Positions 1 through 7,298 of a DNA stretch of 64,000 bases are shown here, piece by piece. Position 1 is the first letter of the stretch; every line of letters begins with the position of its first letter. The position numbers and the translations under genes are program-made. The stretch is taken from contig NZ_CP006764.1 of NCBI RefSeq assembly GCF_000767055.1, positions 62,001 to 126,000 on the forward strand. The letters run 5' to 3'. A model generated the notes under the pieces. The model was not told where the DNA came from, did no database searches, and saw only the letters and a program-made list of their open reading frames with translations. This stretch comes from Corynebacterium doosanense CAU 212 = DSM 45436. GTDB lineage: Bacteria > Actinomycetota > Actinomycetes > Mycobacteriales > Mycobacteriaceae.

Positions 1-204
1 CCGATCTTCGACATTGTGTTCAAAGGTCTGACCATCCGTGGTTCGCTGGTGGGGACCCGCCAGGACATGATCGAGGCGCTCGACTTCTATGCCAGGGGCA
101 ACATCCATCCCGCGGTCCGGGAGTGCTCCCTGGAAGATGTCAACGAGGTCTTTGAGGACCTGCGCCGGGGCCGGGTAGAGGGCCGAGTGTCGATCAGATA
201 CTGA
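1..204 (+). CDS. alcohol dehydrogenase, C-terminal fragment (cut by window edge)
   Basis: The reading frame is open from base 1 and ends at TGA 202-204, so 67 C-terminal residues of a longer gene are visible. The tail LVGTRQDMIEAL and the ending GRVSIRY match the C-terminus of zinc-dependent, AdhP/AdhA-type medium-chain alcohol dehydrogenases, which oxidise alcohols with NAD. The zinc and NAD sites lie outside the window. A MerR regulator and a second zinc alcohol dehydrogenase follow, so this looks like an alcohol/aldehyde-handling cluster. The family call rests on the tail only. Confidence 0.75.
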   Translation, partial: PIFDIVFKGLTIRGSLVGTRQDMIEALDFYARGNIHPAVRECSLEDVNEVFEDLRRGRVEGRVSIRY

Positions 205-562
205 AGCAGTTTCCCGCTCTCGCATCTTGGCGCATCGCCGTCCGCTTCGAAGCAACCGTCCGGATCGCATAAATAGCCGTTCAGTCGCCCTGGGGTATAC
301 CCCAGAACCGCAGCCCACCACCTCGGAATAAGAAGTACTGGAGCAGCGCCGTCCTTTTCTGGGCAGCGCTGCCCTTTTCTCGCCACCAGTGCCCCGGCCT
401 TATGACCCCACCGGCAGGCAACAAGTGGTTCGTACACGCATTTTCTACTGCCAACGCGAGTGCCTCAGTTCCTCGGAACTGAGGCACTGAAGCCTGCGGG
501 GATGAGGGCGGAGTGCGAGCACTGGCTGATGCCTGGGCACTTAACCTTCGGCGCTGGTTCCC
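205..562. other. intergenic region with three perfect palindromes
   Basis: I see no credible gene in these 358 bases. They contain CTGGGGTATACCCCAG (290-305), GGGCAGCGCTGCCC followed by TTTTCT (361-374), and a perfect 14-bp-arm hairpin with a 2-nt loop (459-488, arm AGTGCCTCAGTTCC). The hairpin lies between the converging ends of the upstream dehydrogenase and the merR gene and may be a bidirectional terminator. It is not followed by a strong T-run, so a transposon-end remnant is also possible. Confidence 0.5.
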
Positions 563-1036
563 TTATGCGGAAGCTGCGATCCCCTGAGCGCGGGCTCGTG
601 CGCTACGGACATGGTCCGGGATCTGATCGTCGGGGAGATCCTGGACGGCGCTCTCGGAACCCAGTTCGGTGGCCGTGGTGTAGTACCAGGACTTGTACTC
701 GCCCATGTCAAGTGCATATTGCAGCTCCGCCGTCTGCTCGAGCAACTGGCGCCGGCATCGATCAAACAGGTCCCGACGCAGAGCCAGGGTCTCATCCCCC
801 ATCCGATACCAGTCCATGAACTGGCGGATGTCCTTGATCTGCATGCCGGCACGCTTGAGACAATCGATCACCCGCAACGCCCCGAGGTCTTCCTCGCCGA
901 ACAGGCGGGTGCCACCGGCACTGCGGTCGAGGTCGGGCAACAGGCCCTCCCGGTCGTAGTAGCGCAGTGCCGAGGTGGCCACGCCCAGGCTCTGGGCCAC
1001 TTCGCCGATGGTGTACGCCACGGTGTTTTCTCCCAT
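563..1036 (-). CDS. MerR family transcriptional regulator (AdhR/NmlR-like)
   Basis: This 157-residue protein starts at ATG 1036. The N-terminal winged helix is typical of MerR (YTIGEVAQSLGVATSALRYYD, read in part as YTIGEVAQSLGV then ALRYYDREGLL), followed by the dimerisation helix with RMGDETLALRRDLFDRCRR. There is no cysteine-rich metal loop at the C-terminus, so an aldehyde or redox sensor of the AdhR/NmlR type is likelier than a metal sensor. It diverges from the zinc alcohol dehydrogenase at 1166, its probable target. A longer reading frame upstream exists but runs through the promoter and was not used. Confidence 0.85.
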   Translation of the reverse strand: MGENTVAYTIGEVAQSLGVATSALRYYDREGLLPDLDRSAGGTRLFGEEDLGALRVIDCLKRAGMQIKDIRQFMDWYRMGDETLALRRDLFDRCRRQLLEQTAELQYALDMGEYKSWYYTTATELGSESAVQDLPDDQIPDHVRSARARAQGIAASA

Positions 1037-1050
1037 TCCCACATCGAACC

Positions 1051-1072
1051 TTGACTTGAAGTCAACTTCAAG
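1051..1072 (+). promoter_or_regulatory. putative MerR operator with -35 box
   Basis: A perfect palindrome CTTGAAGT-CA-ACTTCAAG (1055-1072) overlaps a TTGACT -35-like hexamer (1051-1056) between the divergent merR and alcohol dehydrogenase genes. MerR regulators bind palindromes in over-long promoter spacers, so position and symmetry fit. The matching -10 is not clear; GCTATC at 1085-1090 is the best candidate and gives an unusually long spacing. Confidence 0.5.
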
Positions 1073-1165
1073 GTGCACACTGATGCTATCAGCACGCGGG
1101 GCACACTTTCCGGCCCTAGTGCCGAGACCTATCCCGTTCTCCCCAGCAGCCCAGAAGGACCAGTC

Positions 1166-2185
1166 ATGCGCAGTGTCATAATGCACGCCCCCGGTGATGT
1201 GCGAGTCGAAAAGCGAGAGATACCCACCATCATCGAGCCCACCGACGCCATCATCCGCGTGACTGCGGCGTGCGTGTGCGGATCGGATCTGTGGCCCTAC
1301 CGTGGGGCGGAAACGGTGGACCATCAGCCCATGGGCCATGAGTATGTCGGCGTCGTCGAGCAGATCGGTGACCAGGTGAACAACATCCAGGTCGGTGACT
1401 TCGTTGTCGGCTCCTTCGTCGCCTCCGACAACACCTGCGAGATCTGTCAGGCCGGTTACCAGTCGCGGTGTGTCCACGCCGTGATGATGGGCAGCATCGG
1501 CACCCAGGCGGAGTACGCCCGGATCCCGCTGGCCGACGGAACCCTGGTAGCCACCCCGGGCCAGCCCGACCCGGATCTGATTCCGTCCCTGCTGGCCGCC
1601 TCCGATGTGTTAGGCACCGGCTGGTTCGCCGCCGTCGCCGCGGAAGCCGGCCCGGGGAAAACGGTCGCCGTGGTCGGCGATGGCGCGGTCGGTCTGCTCG
1701 GGGTGCTCGCCGCCAAACAGCTTGGTGCCGAGCGGATCATCGCCATGAGCCGGCACGCCGACCGGCAGGCCCTGGCCCGGGAATTCGGGGCCACCGACAT
1801 CGTCACCGAACGCGGCGACGAGGGCGTCGCCCGGGTGAGGGAACTGACCGGTGGGCTGGGCGCCCACTCGGTGATCGAGGCGGTCGGCACGCAGGAGGCG
1901 ATGATGCAGGCCATCCGGTCGACCCGACCCGGTGGGCACGTGGGCTTTGTCGGGGTCTCCCACGGCGTGCAGCTGCCTGGTGATGAACTGTTCTTCTCCA
2001 CCGTGCACCTGCACGGTGGGCCCGCCCCGGTGCGCCGGTTCCTGCCCGAGCTGATCCAGCTGATCTGGGACCGGAAGATCGACCCGGGCAAGGTTTTCGA
2101 TCTCACGCTTCCGCTGGAGGACGCAGCGGAGGCTTACGCTGCGATGGACGAGCGCCGCGCAATCAAGGCCATGCTCACCTTCTAA
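1166..2185 (+). CDS. zinc-dependent alcohol dehydrogenase
   Basis: This 339-residue medium-chain dehydrogenase starts at ATG 1166, preceded by AGAAGGA. Catalytic-zinc ligand motifs are visible (CVCGSD around residues 36-41, GHE at 57-59), and the NAD-binding glycine motif VAVVGDGAVGLLG lies near residue 170. The structural-zinc lobe is incomplete: C91, C94 and C102 are present but the usual first Cys is absent (DNTCEIC). It probably oxidises or reduces a small alcohol/aldehyde with NAD(P)H in the cytoplasm. It faces the MerR regulator across a palindromic operator, and an acetyltransferase follows 62 bp downstream. Confidence 0.88.
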   Translation: MRSVIMHAPGDVRVEKREIPTIIEPTDAIIRVTAACVCGSDLWPYRGAETVDHQPMGHEYVGVVEQIGDQVNNIQVGDFVVGSFVASDNTCEICQAGYQSRCVHAVMMGSIGTQAEYARIPLADGTLVATPGQPDPDLIPSLLAASDVLGTGWFAAVAAEAGPGKTVAVVGDGAVGLLGVLAAKQLGAERIIAMSRHADRQALAREFGATDIVTERGDEGVARVRELTGGLGAHSVIEAVGTQEAMMQAIRSTRPGGHVGFVGVSHGVQLPGDELFFSTVHLHGGPAPVRRFLPELIQLIWDRKIDPGKVFDLTLPLEDAAEAYAAMDERRAIKAMLTF

Positions 2186-2247
2186 ATCCCCCCCGTGGTC
2201 ACCACTTATCACCCTTATCTATCCCACCCTTGACTGAGGAGAACACA

Positions 2248-2817
2248 GTGGACCTCAACGACCTGCTTGAAGCACTCAACACCGGCCAGACCATCCCCGG
2301 GAATTCACCCTTGCATGAGGTCATGCACCAGGTGAGCCAGGAGGCTCTGCGCATTACCGCAGAACTCAACGGCAGCTATCACGATCCCGCCCAGGTCCGG
2401 GAGCTCCTGGGGACACTCATCGGTGCGCACGTGGACGAATCGGTGACCGTTTTCCCGCCGTTCTACTCCGACTTCGGGAAGAACATCACCCTGGGCAAGC
2501 GCATCTTCATCAACTCCGGGTGCAAGTTCCAGGACCAGGGTGGCGTGGTGATCGGCTCCGACTCCCTCATCGGGCACAATGCCGTATTTGCCACCCTCAA
2601 TCATGATCTTGCCCCCAGCAAACGCGCGGACATGCATCCCGCACCCATCATCCTCGGCCGCAATGTGTGGATCGGGTCGAATGTGACCATTCTGCCAGGT
2701 GTGACGATCGGTGAGAACGCGGTGGTAGCGGCCGCTTCTGTCGTGACGAAGGACGTACCGGAAAACTCCATCGTCGTAGGCTCGCCCGCGCGAGTGGTGC
2801 GCTCCCTGACCGACTAG
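2248..2817 (+). CDS. maltose/galactoside O-acetyltransferase family (hexapeptide repeat)
   Basis: I place the start at GTG 2248, because AGGAGA sits five bases upstream; an in-frame TTG at 2230 would put that site inside the gene. The 189-residue protein has the N-terminal helical region and left-handed beta-helix repeats of the LacA/Maa/NodL family, with the catalytic-His segment FATLNHDL and the ending GSPARVVRSL. It would move acetyl from acetyl-CoA to a sugar or small hydroxyl compound. The stop codon TAG (2815-2817) is formed jointly by target DNA and the first base of the downstream insertion sequence. Confidence 0.88.
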   Translation: MDLNDLLEALNTGQTIPGNSPLHEVMHQVSQEALRITAELNGSYHDPAQVRELLGTLIGAHVDESVTVFPPFYSDFGKNITLGKRIFINSGCKFQDQGGVVIGSDSLIGHNAVFATLNHDLAPSKRADMHPAPIILGRNVWIGSNVTILPGVTIGENAVVAAASVVTKDVPENSIVVGSPARVVRSLTD

Positions 2818-2863
2818 GGCATGTCTCATAACTGAGTGAAGCGTGACATGCGAGTCTTGACGC

Positions 2864-3259
2864 ATGTCACGCTTCCAGATGCTGACCGACGCCCAGTTCG
2901 ACAAGATCGCCGACCTCCTGCCCGACCCGGTGGGTCGTCCGGGACGCCCGTTCTCCGATCCCAGGCGCACGGTCGAAGGCATCATCTACCGCCTGCGAGC
3001 AGGCATCCCGTGGCGTGATCTGCCGGAATGTTTCGGATCCTGGCAAACCGTCCACCGCTGGCACCACCGCCTGGCCATCGACGGCACCTGGGACACTATC
3101 CTGCAACGCCTGCTGGCCCAGGCCGACGCCGACGACATGATCGACTGGTCAGTGTCAGTCGACTCCACCATCAACCGCGCCCACCAGCACGCCACCAACA
3201 TCACCCGCCACACAGGGGGCTTCGTCGAATTACACGAATCTGCTCACCGAGCCGGCTGA
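2864..3259 (+). CDS. IS5-family transposase, N-terminal frame (orfA)
   Basis: This 131-residue frame carries the N-terminal DUF4096-type domain (LTDAQFDKIADLLP, GIIYRLRAGIPWRDLPE) and the first catalytic aspartate region (VDSTINRAHQHA). It ends at TGA 3257-3259. The second half of the transposase continues in another frame, so a fused protein requires a frame change. A G5 run at 3215-3219 lies inside the overlap and is a candidate slippage site. Confidence 0.85.
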   Translation: MSRFQMLTDAQFDKIADLLPDPVGRPGRPFSDPRRTVEGIIYRLRAGIPWRDLPECFGSWQTVHRWHHRLAIDGTWDTILQRLLAQADADDMIDWSVSVDSTINRAHQHATNITRHTGGFVELHESAHRAG

Positions 3260-3308
3260 CCACGCCTTCGGGCGCTCACGGGGCGGACTGTCGACCAAGA
3301 TCCACGCC

Positions 3309-3746
3309 ATGGTCGACGGGGCGGGCATGCCCCTGGTGATGCTGCTGACCCCGGGCCAGGCCGGAGACAACCCGATGTGTGTCCCCCTGCTGGAGCAGTT
3401 TCGGGTGCCCCGACGGGCGGGCCGGCCACGCACCCGGCCGGACGAGCTGCGCGCCGACAAGGCGTACTCCTCGCGTCAGGTCCGCGACTATCTGCGTCGA
3501 CGGCGGATCAAGGCGACGATTCCGGAGCCCGCCGACCGGGTCGGCAACCGTAAACGTAAAGGTCAGCGTAGTGGCAGGCCACCGGCGTTCGACGCCGAGT
3601 CCTACAAGAGTCGCAACGTCGTGGAACGTCGCTTCTGTGACTTCAAACAATGGCGGGGCCTGGCCACCCGCTACGACAAACACGCCCTGGTCTACCGGGC
3701 CGGTGTCCTCATCGCGGCGGTCGTGGCCTGGCTCCGGAGGTTATGA
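3309..3746 (+). CDS. IS5-family transposase, C-terminal frame (orfB)
   Basis: This frame holds the remaining DDE catalytic residues: DKAYSS for the second Asp and VVERRFCDFKQWRG for the Glu. The family segment GRSRGGLSTKIHAMVDG begins upstream of the first ATG (3309) in the same open frame, which extends to about 3213. It is therefore probably expressed as an orfA-orfB fusion by frameshifting at 3213-3258 rather than from its own start. Confidence 0.82.
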   Translation: MVDGAGMPLVMLLTPGQAGDNPMCVPLLEQFRVPRRAGRPRTRPDELRADKAYSSRQVRDYLRRRRIKATIPEPADRVGNRKRKGQRSGRPPAFDAESYKSRNVVERRFCDFKQWRGLATRYDKHALVYRAGVLIAAVVAWLRRL

Positions 3747-3756
3747 GACACGCCCT

Positions 3757-3984
3757 AAGTCACCGTGGCCTCCGCTGCAATCATCAGGGGATCATCAGGG
3801 GATCATCAGGGGATGACGGTGAGTATTCCACCTACCAACAACCGCAGTCAGGGCCTCCAGTGTCCAGGACGCGAGATGTTTTCCTGACCGCATGTGGGAA
3901 GGCTGGTTTTATGAAGTCGTCGGCACTTTTCGCTTGGATGACCTGGGGGTGGCACTTCTTTCCGGTACGGTCAAGTCCGCGGAA
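3757..3984. other. segment between two insertion sequences
   Basis: I see no convincing gene in these 228 bases. The segment starts with the original continuation past the acetyltransferase stop codon, then a short tandem repeat, then sequence of unclear origin up to the IS256-type left end. It does not encode the missing N-terminus of the Fic protein found on the other side of that element, so some DNA was probably lost when the element inserted. Confidence 0.5.
3780..3812 (+). repeat. tandem repeat, three copies of ATCATCAGGGG
   Basis: An 11-bp unit is repeated exactly three times in the non-coding stretch just right of the IS5-family element. There is no spacer variation, so this is a simple tandem repeat, probably prone to slippage, and not a CRISPR array. 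Confidence 0.9.
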
Positions 3985-5405
3985 GTGGTGTATCTGCCTT
4001 TCGATAAAACAAGCAGCATGACGGTGGCAGGGACCGGCACGAGCCCGATGGTGAGACTGGCTCATGCGACCTCCCGGGTGGGCTCGCCGGCATCGATGAC
4101 GCCGGCGGTCATCATCGTCTTCGTCTGCTCCAGGCTCGTCAGCGACATGTAGCGCTTCTGCTGGATCCAAGCATCGTGCTGCTCCGCCAACACGGCACCG
4201 ACGAGGCGGACGACGGCGTCGCGGTTGGGGAAGATCCCGACGACGTCGGTGCGCCGGCGGATCTCCCGGTTGAGCCTTTCGGTCGGGTTGTTCGACCACA
4301 TCTTCGTCCACACCGCCCTTGGCGTGTTCGTGAACGCCAGCAGCTCGTCGAGCGCTTCCTCGAGGTGAGTGCGCGACATGGGGGAACTTCTGCTCACAGA
4401 AGCCCACCACCTCCTGGGCCTGATCCCATACAGCCTGGGCATCGGGTTGCTGGAAGATCGTCTGGAACATTGCCGACAATGTTGGCCACTGCGTCTTCGG
4501 CACCAGACCGGAGAGGTTCTTCGCGAAGTGCGTCCGGCACCGCTGCCAGGACGCATTCGGCAGCACCTCGCCGATCGCGTGCTGGATGCCCAGATGTGCG
4601 TCACTGGTGACCAGGTACACCTCGTTCAGGCCGCGGGCCTTGAGGTCGCGGAAGAACCCGGTCCAGGAGGCCACAGGCTCGGATGTGGCGACCTGCATGC
4701 CCAACAACTCCCGATACCCTTCGGCATTGACGCCGGTGGCCAGCAGGACGGAGGTTTTGACCACGCGGCCGCCTTCACGGACCTTCATCGTCAGCGCGTC
4801 GCATGAAACATACAGGTAGGGGCCGGTATCCAGGGGCCGGGTCCGGAAGTCCTCGACCATGACGTCGAGGTCTTTGGCCATCTCGGATACCTGTGATTTC
4901 GACAGGTTGTTGATCCCCAAGCTGGCGACCAGGTCGTTCATCCTGCGCGTCGACACGCCTTTGAGGTAGCAGGTGGCGATCACGGTGGTCAGGGCCCGTT
5001 CGGCCCGGGTGCGGCGTTCCAGCAGCCAGTCCGGGAAGAACGAACCGGTGCGCAGCTTGGGGACGGCGACGTCGATGGTGCCGACGCGGGTGTCGAGGTC
5101 GCGGTGGCGGTATCGGTTGCGGGTGTTGACGCGGGCATCGCTGACACTCGCGTAGTCGGCGCCACAGACCTGGTCCGCCTGGGCCGAGAGGATCTGGTTG
5201 ATGAACTTCTGCAGCATCTGTCTCATCAGGTCCGGGGAGGCTTGAGACAGCAGTTCGTCGAGGTAGGTGGTGGGGTCGATAGAATGGGGGCCAGCGGCCG
5301 TCGTGGTGTCCCTTTCGAGGAGATGTAGGAGTTGATTCGAAAGGTACTGCGGTGGTCGTCTTATGCATTCATGAGGGTTGTCACCGGCAGTTACAGATAC
5401 ACCAC
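3985..5405 (-). mobile_element. IS256-family insertion sequence, degenerate
   Basis: A transposase of the Mutator/IS256 type is bounded by a 12-bp inverted match, GTGGTGTATCTG at 3985-3996 and its complement at 5394-5405. No target duplication is visible (left flank ccgcggaa, right flank gctaacgg), which suggests a rearrangement or deletion after insertion. The right end abuts a 5'-truncated fic gene. The transposase is frameshifted and may have lost its start codon, so the element is probably immobile by itself. Confidence 0.75.
4062..5226 (-). pseudogene. IS256-family transposase, frameshifted
   Basis: The first part (from ATG 5226) carries the Mutator core, including YVSCDALTMKVREGG and [11 protein letters not shown], which hold two catalytic aspartates. 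Near 4365-4370 the frame is lost: EQKFPHVA is followed in another frame by [14 protein letters not shown]. That second frame runs to a stop at 4062 with [16 protein letters not shown], the catalytic-Glu region. One extra base explains the shift. Homology extends 26 codons upstream of the ATG to an ACG at 5304 behind AAAGGGA, so the original ATG may have mutated to ACG. Confidence 0.82.
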
Positions 5406-6179
5406 GCTAACGGACGCAACCCGCCGCTGGAGGCGGACTTCATGCCCCCGCCGCCTGAGTTTGTGCCGGATCTGATGGACGATCTGGTGGAATACCTGTC
5501 TGGGGCAGCCCAGGGTGCCTTGATTCAGGCAGCTTTCGTTCACGCTCAGTTTGAGACGATTCACCCCTTCGCCGACGGAAACGGGCGTGTCGGTCGCGCC
5601 CTCATTCATGCCGTTCTTCAACGCAGGGGCTTGGTAGGTTCACGGGTCCTGCCCATCAGTATGGTCCTGGGCACTTGGTCAGAGCGCTACGTTCACGGGC
5701 TCACCCGGTTCCGTGACGTCGAGTGTGGACCCGCAGGAGCGTGCGAGTGGATCGAGATCTTTCTCGATGCCGCGGATGAGGCCGCGGATCAGGCAGGCAG
5801 GATTGCAGGCGAGTTGGAATCCCTGCAGGAAGAGTGGCGGGAGAGGATGATCGGTCACCGCGCTCAAACAGGAATAACTAGGGCCCTGCGCTCCGATTCG
5901 GTCAAACAGCGCATCCTGGACCGGCTTGCAGATTACCCTCTCCTCACCGCGCCTGTAGCGGCGGAGATCTTCGGCACGTCCAGGACATCCTCGGGGAAAG
6001 CGCTGGAGAACCTCGTGGACGCGGGGATATTACGAAAGAAGTCGATCGACCGGGGTGTGACGGGGTATGTCGCGGAAGAGGTCTTCGACCTGATCACGCT
6101 CGCCGAGCGCCGCCTGGCCAGCACGAGGTTCGATACCGCGATCGCGCCTCCCGCCGCGCGCCCGGTGCCGAGGATCTAG
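5406..6179 (+). pseudogene. Fic family protein, 5'-truncated by the IS256-type element
   Basis: The remaining 257 codons contain the complete Fic catalytic motif HPFADGNGRVGR (5562-5597) and a C-terminal winged helix (LTAPVAAEIFGTSRTSSGK). Fic proteins usually AMPylate target proteins. The N-terminus, which normally carries the inhibitory or wing segment, is missing and is replaced from 5405 by the end of the insertion sequence. An ATG at 5352 inside the element keeps the frame open and could give a chimeric product, but normal expression is unlikely. The stop lies 3 bp from that of the convergent exonuclease gene. Confidence 0.8.
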
Positions 6180-6182
6180 GGC

Positions 6183-7115
6183 CTAACCCAGCACCTGTGC
6201 CACCGCGTCGTCGCGCTGCATGGCCGCGACGATGAGCGCGCAGGCCTCCGCGTCGGAGTCGGCGCGGTGGTGGTTGAGCTCGAAACCGGGCACGTAAAAG
6301 TCGGTGACCGTGGGCAGCTTGTGGTTGTCCAGCCCGGGCGCGGTGCGCCGCGACAGCTGCACGGTGCAGTAGAACTTCTCCGGCAGGCTGGCCGTGTGGA
6401 AGTGCTGGTCCAGGGCCGCCCACACCCCCTGGTCGAACCCGGCGTTGTGTGCGTAGGTGGGGAGGTCGGCGACAAACCTGGCCACCTCCGGGGCTGCCTC
6501 GGGCCAGCGCGGCGCGTCCACGACATCCTCGAAGGTGATGCCGTGCAGCCAGGAGAACTCGAAGTGCTCGAACCCGGCCGGTGGGCGCAGCAGCGTGTCG
6601 AACTGATCCACCACGCGCCCGTCGCGGACCTTGGTCAACGCGATCTGACACGCGGACAGCGCGCCGCGCCGGTTGGCGGTCTCGAAGTCCACCGCCACAA
6701 ACTCCTCCTCGGCCAGCTCGGCGGCGGTGGGCAGGAATCGCGGGCGCGGCTTGGGCAACGACTTCTGCGTATCGACGAGCTCCCGCCACCTCGCCCGAAA
6801 CACCTGCGCATCCTTCCCGTCGCGTTTCGCTGCGGCCTCCTGTGCCTTGGCCAGGCGTTTGTGGAGTTCCAGCTCGTCCGCGAGGTCATAGGAATCGCGG
6901 AGCGCTCTGCGCAGGAGCGTGATCTCGTCGTCGAAAAGCGCGAGCGAATGCTGCAGGATTGTGGCCTGGGTAAGAAAACGGACGGGGATGCGGCCGGGGA
7001 AGGCGTTGATGCAGGCCACGGCGATGTCGAGGGCTTCCTCGGGCTGGCCGGTGCGTTTCCTGCGGGCGATCACCGGGAGCCAGTCGTAGACGTCGCGTCC
7101 GTTGAGATGTGCCAT
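6183..7115 (-). CDS. DnaQ-like 3'-5' exonuclease domain protein
   Basis: This 310-residue protein has a helical N-terminal half (about 1-135) of unknown role and a C-terminal DEDDh exonuclease domain. The catalytic residues are visible: D143 and E145 in VAVDFETAN, D228 in HNAGFDQG, and H283/D288 in HHRADSDAEA. It resembles the DNA polymerase III epsilon fold used in proofreading and repair, but with a private N-terminus. A TTAACT hexamer 7 bp before the ATG suggests a leaderless mRNA. The substrate is unknown. Confidence 0.85.
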   Translation of the reverse strand: MAHLNGRDVYDWLPVIARRKRTGQPEEALDIAVACINAFPGRIPVRFLTQATILQHSLALFDDEITLLRRALRDSYDLADELELHKRLAKAQEAAAKRDGKDAQVFRARWRELVDTQKSLPKPRPRFLPTAAELAEEEFVAVDFETANRRGALSACQIALTKVRDGRVVDQFDTLLRPPAGFEHFEFSWLHGITFEDVVDAPRWPEAAPEVARFVADLPTYAHNAGFDQGVWAALDQHFHTASLPEKFYCTVQLSRRTAPGLDNHKLPTVTDFYVPGFELNHHRADSDAEACALIVAAMQRDDAVAQVLG

Positions 7116-7188
7116 GACGGTCAGTTAAGCGCGTGGGGTGGACGCGGGGCAAGGCGGGGTCGCGGGTGTGTTCGAGTGCGAGTTGGCC

Positions 7189-7280
7189 GGAAAAGCGGGA
7201 GTGAGAAAGGACGGGCCCTTTTGCACAGTAGACAGCCCACAATGTAAAATGGCGCGCTCTTTCTCACTGTTGCTTTTCTG
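7189..7280. repeat. family A palindromic repeat, copy A1
   Basis: This near-palindromic unit starts GGAAAAGC..GAGTGAGAAAGG and ends CTCTTTCTCACTGTTGCTTTTC, with a variable centre containing CCCTTTTGCA. It lies between the start of the exonuclease gene and the end of citH. Four related copies occur elsewhere in the window. This copy has the most diverged centre. The RNA would fold into a long hairpin. Confidence 0.85.
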
Positions 7281-7298
7281 CACCGGCGGCCGGCCCAC

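Larger units (their letters stand above)
2817..3755 (+). mobile_element. IS5-family (IS427-like) insertion sequence
   Basis: About 939 bp bounded by terminal inverted repeats: the left end is GGGCATGTCTCATAA and the right end is the reverse complement of GGGCGTGTCTCATAA, one mismatch in 15. The element is flanked by a TA duplication (2815-2816 and 3756-3757), as expected for the IS427 group. It carries two overlapping transposase frames. Removing it and one TA restores GAC TAA, so the acetyltransferase originally ended in TAA at this exact point. Ends and both frames look intact, so the element may be active. Confidence 0.9.

Noticed and set aside
290..305. Palindrome GGGGTATACCCC as a CsoR/RicR copper operator
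   Set aside because: The half-sites are in the wrong order (CsoR sites have C-runs inside, flanked by TA), and no CsoR or copper gene is nearby.
1037..1477. N-terminal extension of the MerR gene to 1477
   Set aside because: This extension crosses the divergent promoter and encodes no known domain; the MerR domain starts at 1036.
3780..3812. Short repeats as a possible CRISPR array
   Set aside because: Three identical 11-bp units without spacers; no cas genes.
3757..3984. Missing N-terminus of the Fic protein left of the IS256 element
   Set aside because: None of the frames resembles a Fic N-terminus, and no target duplication is present.
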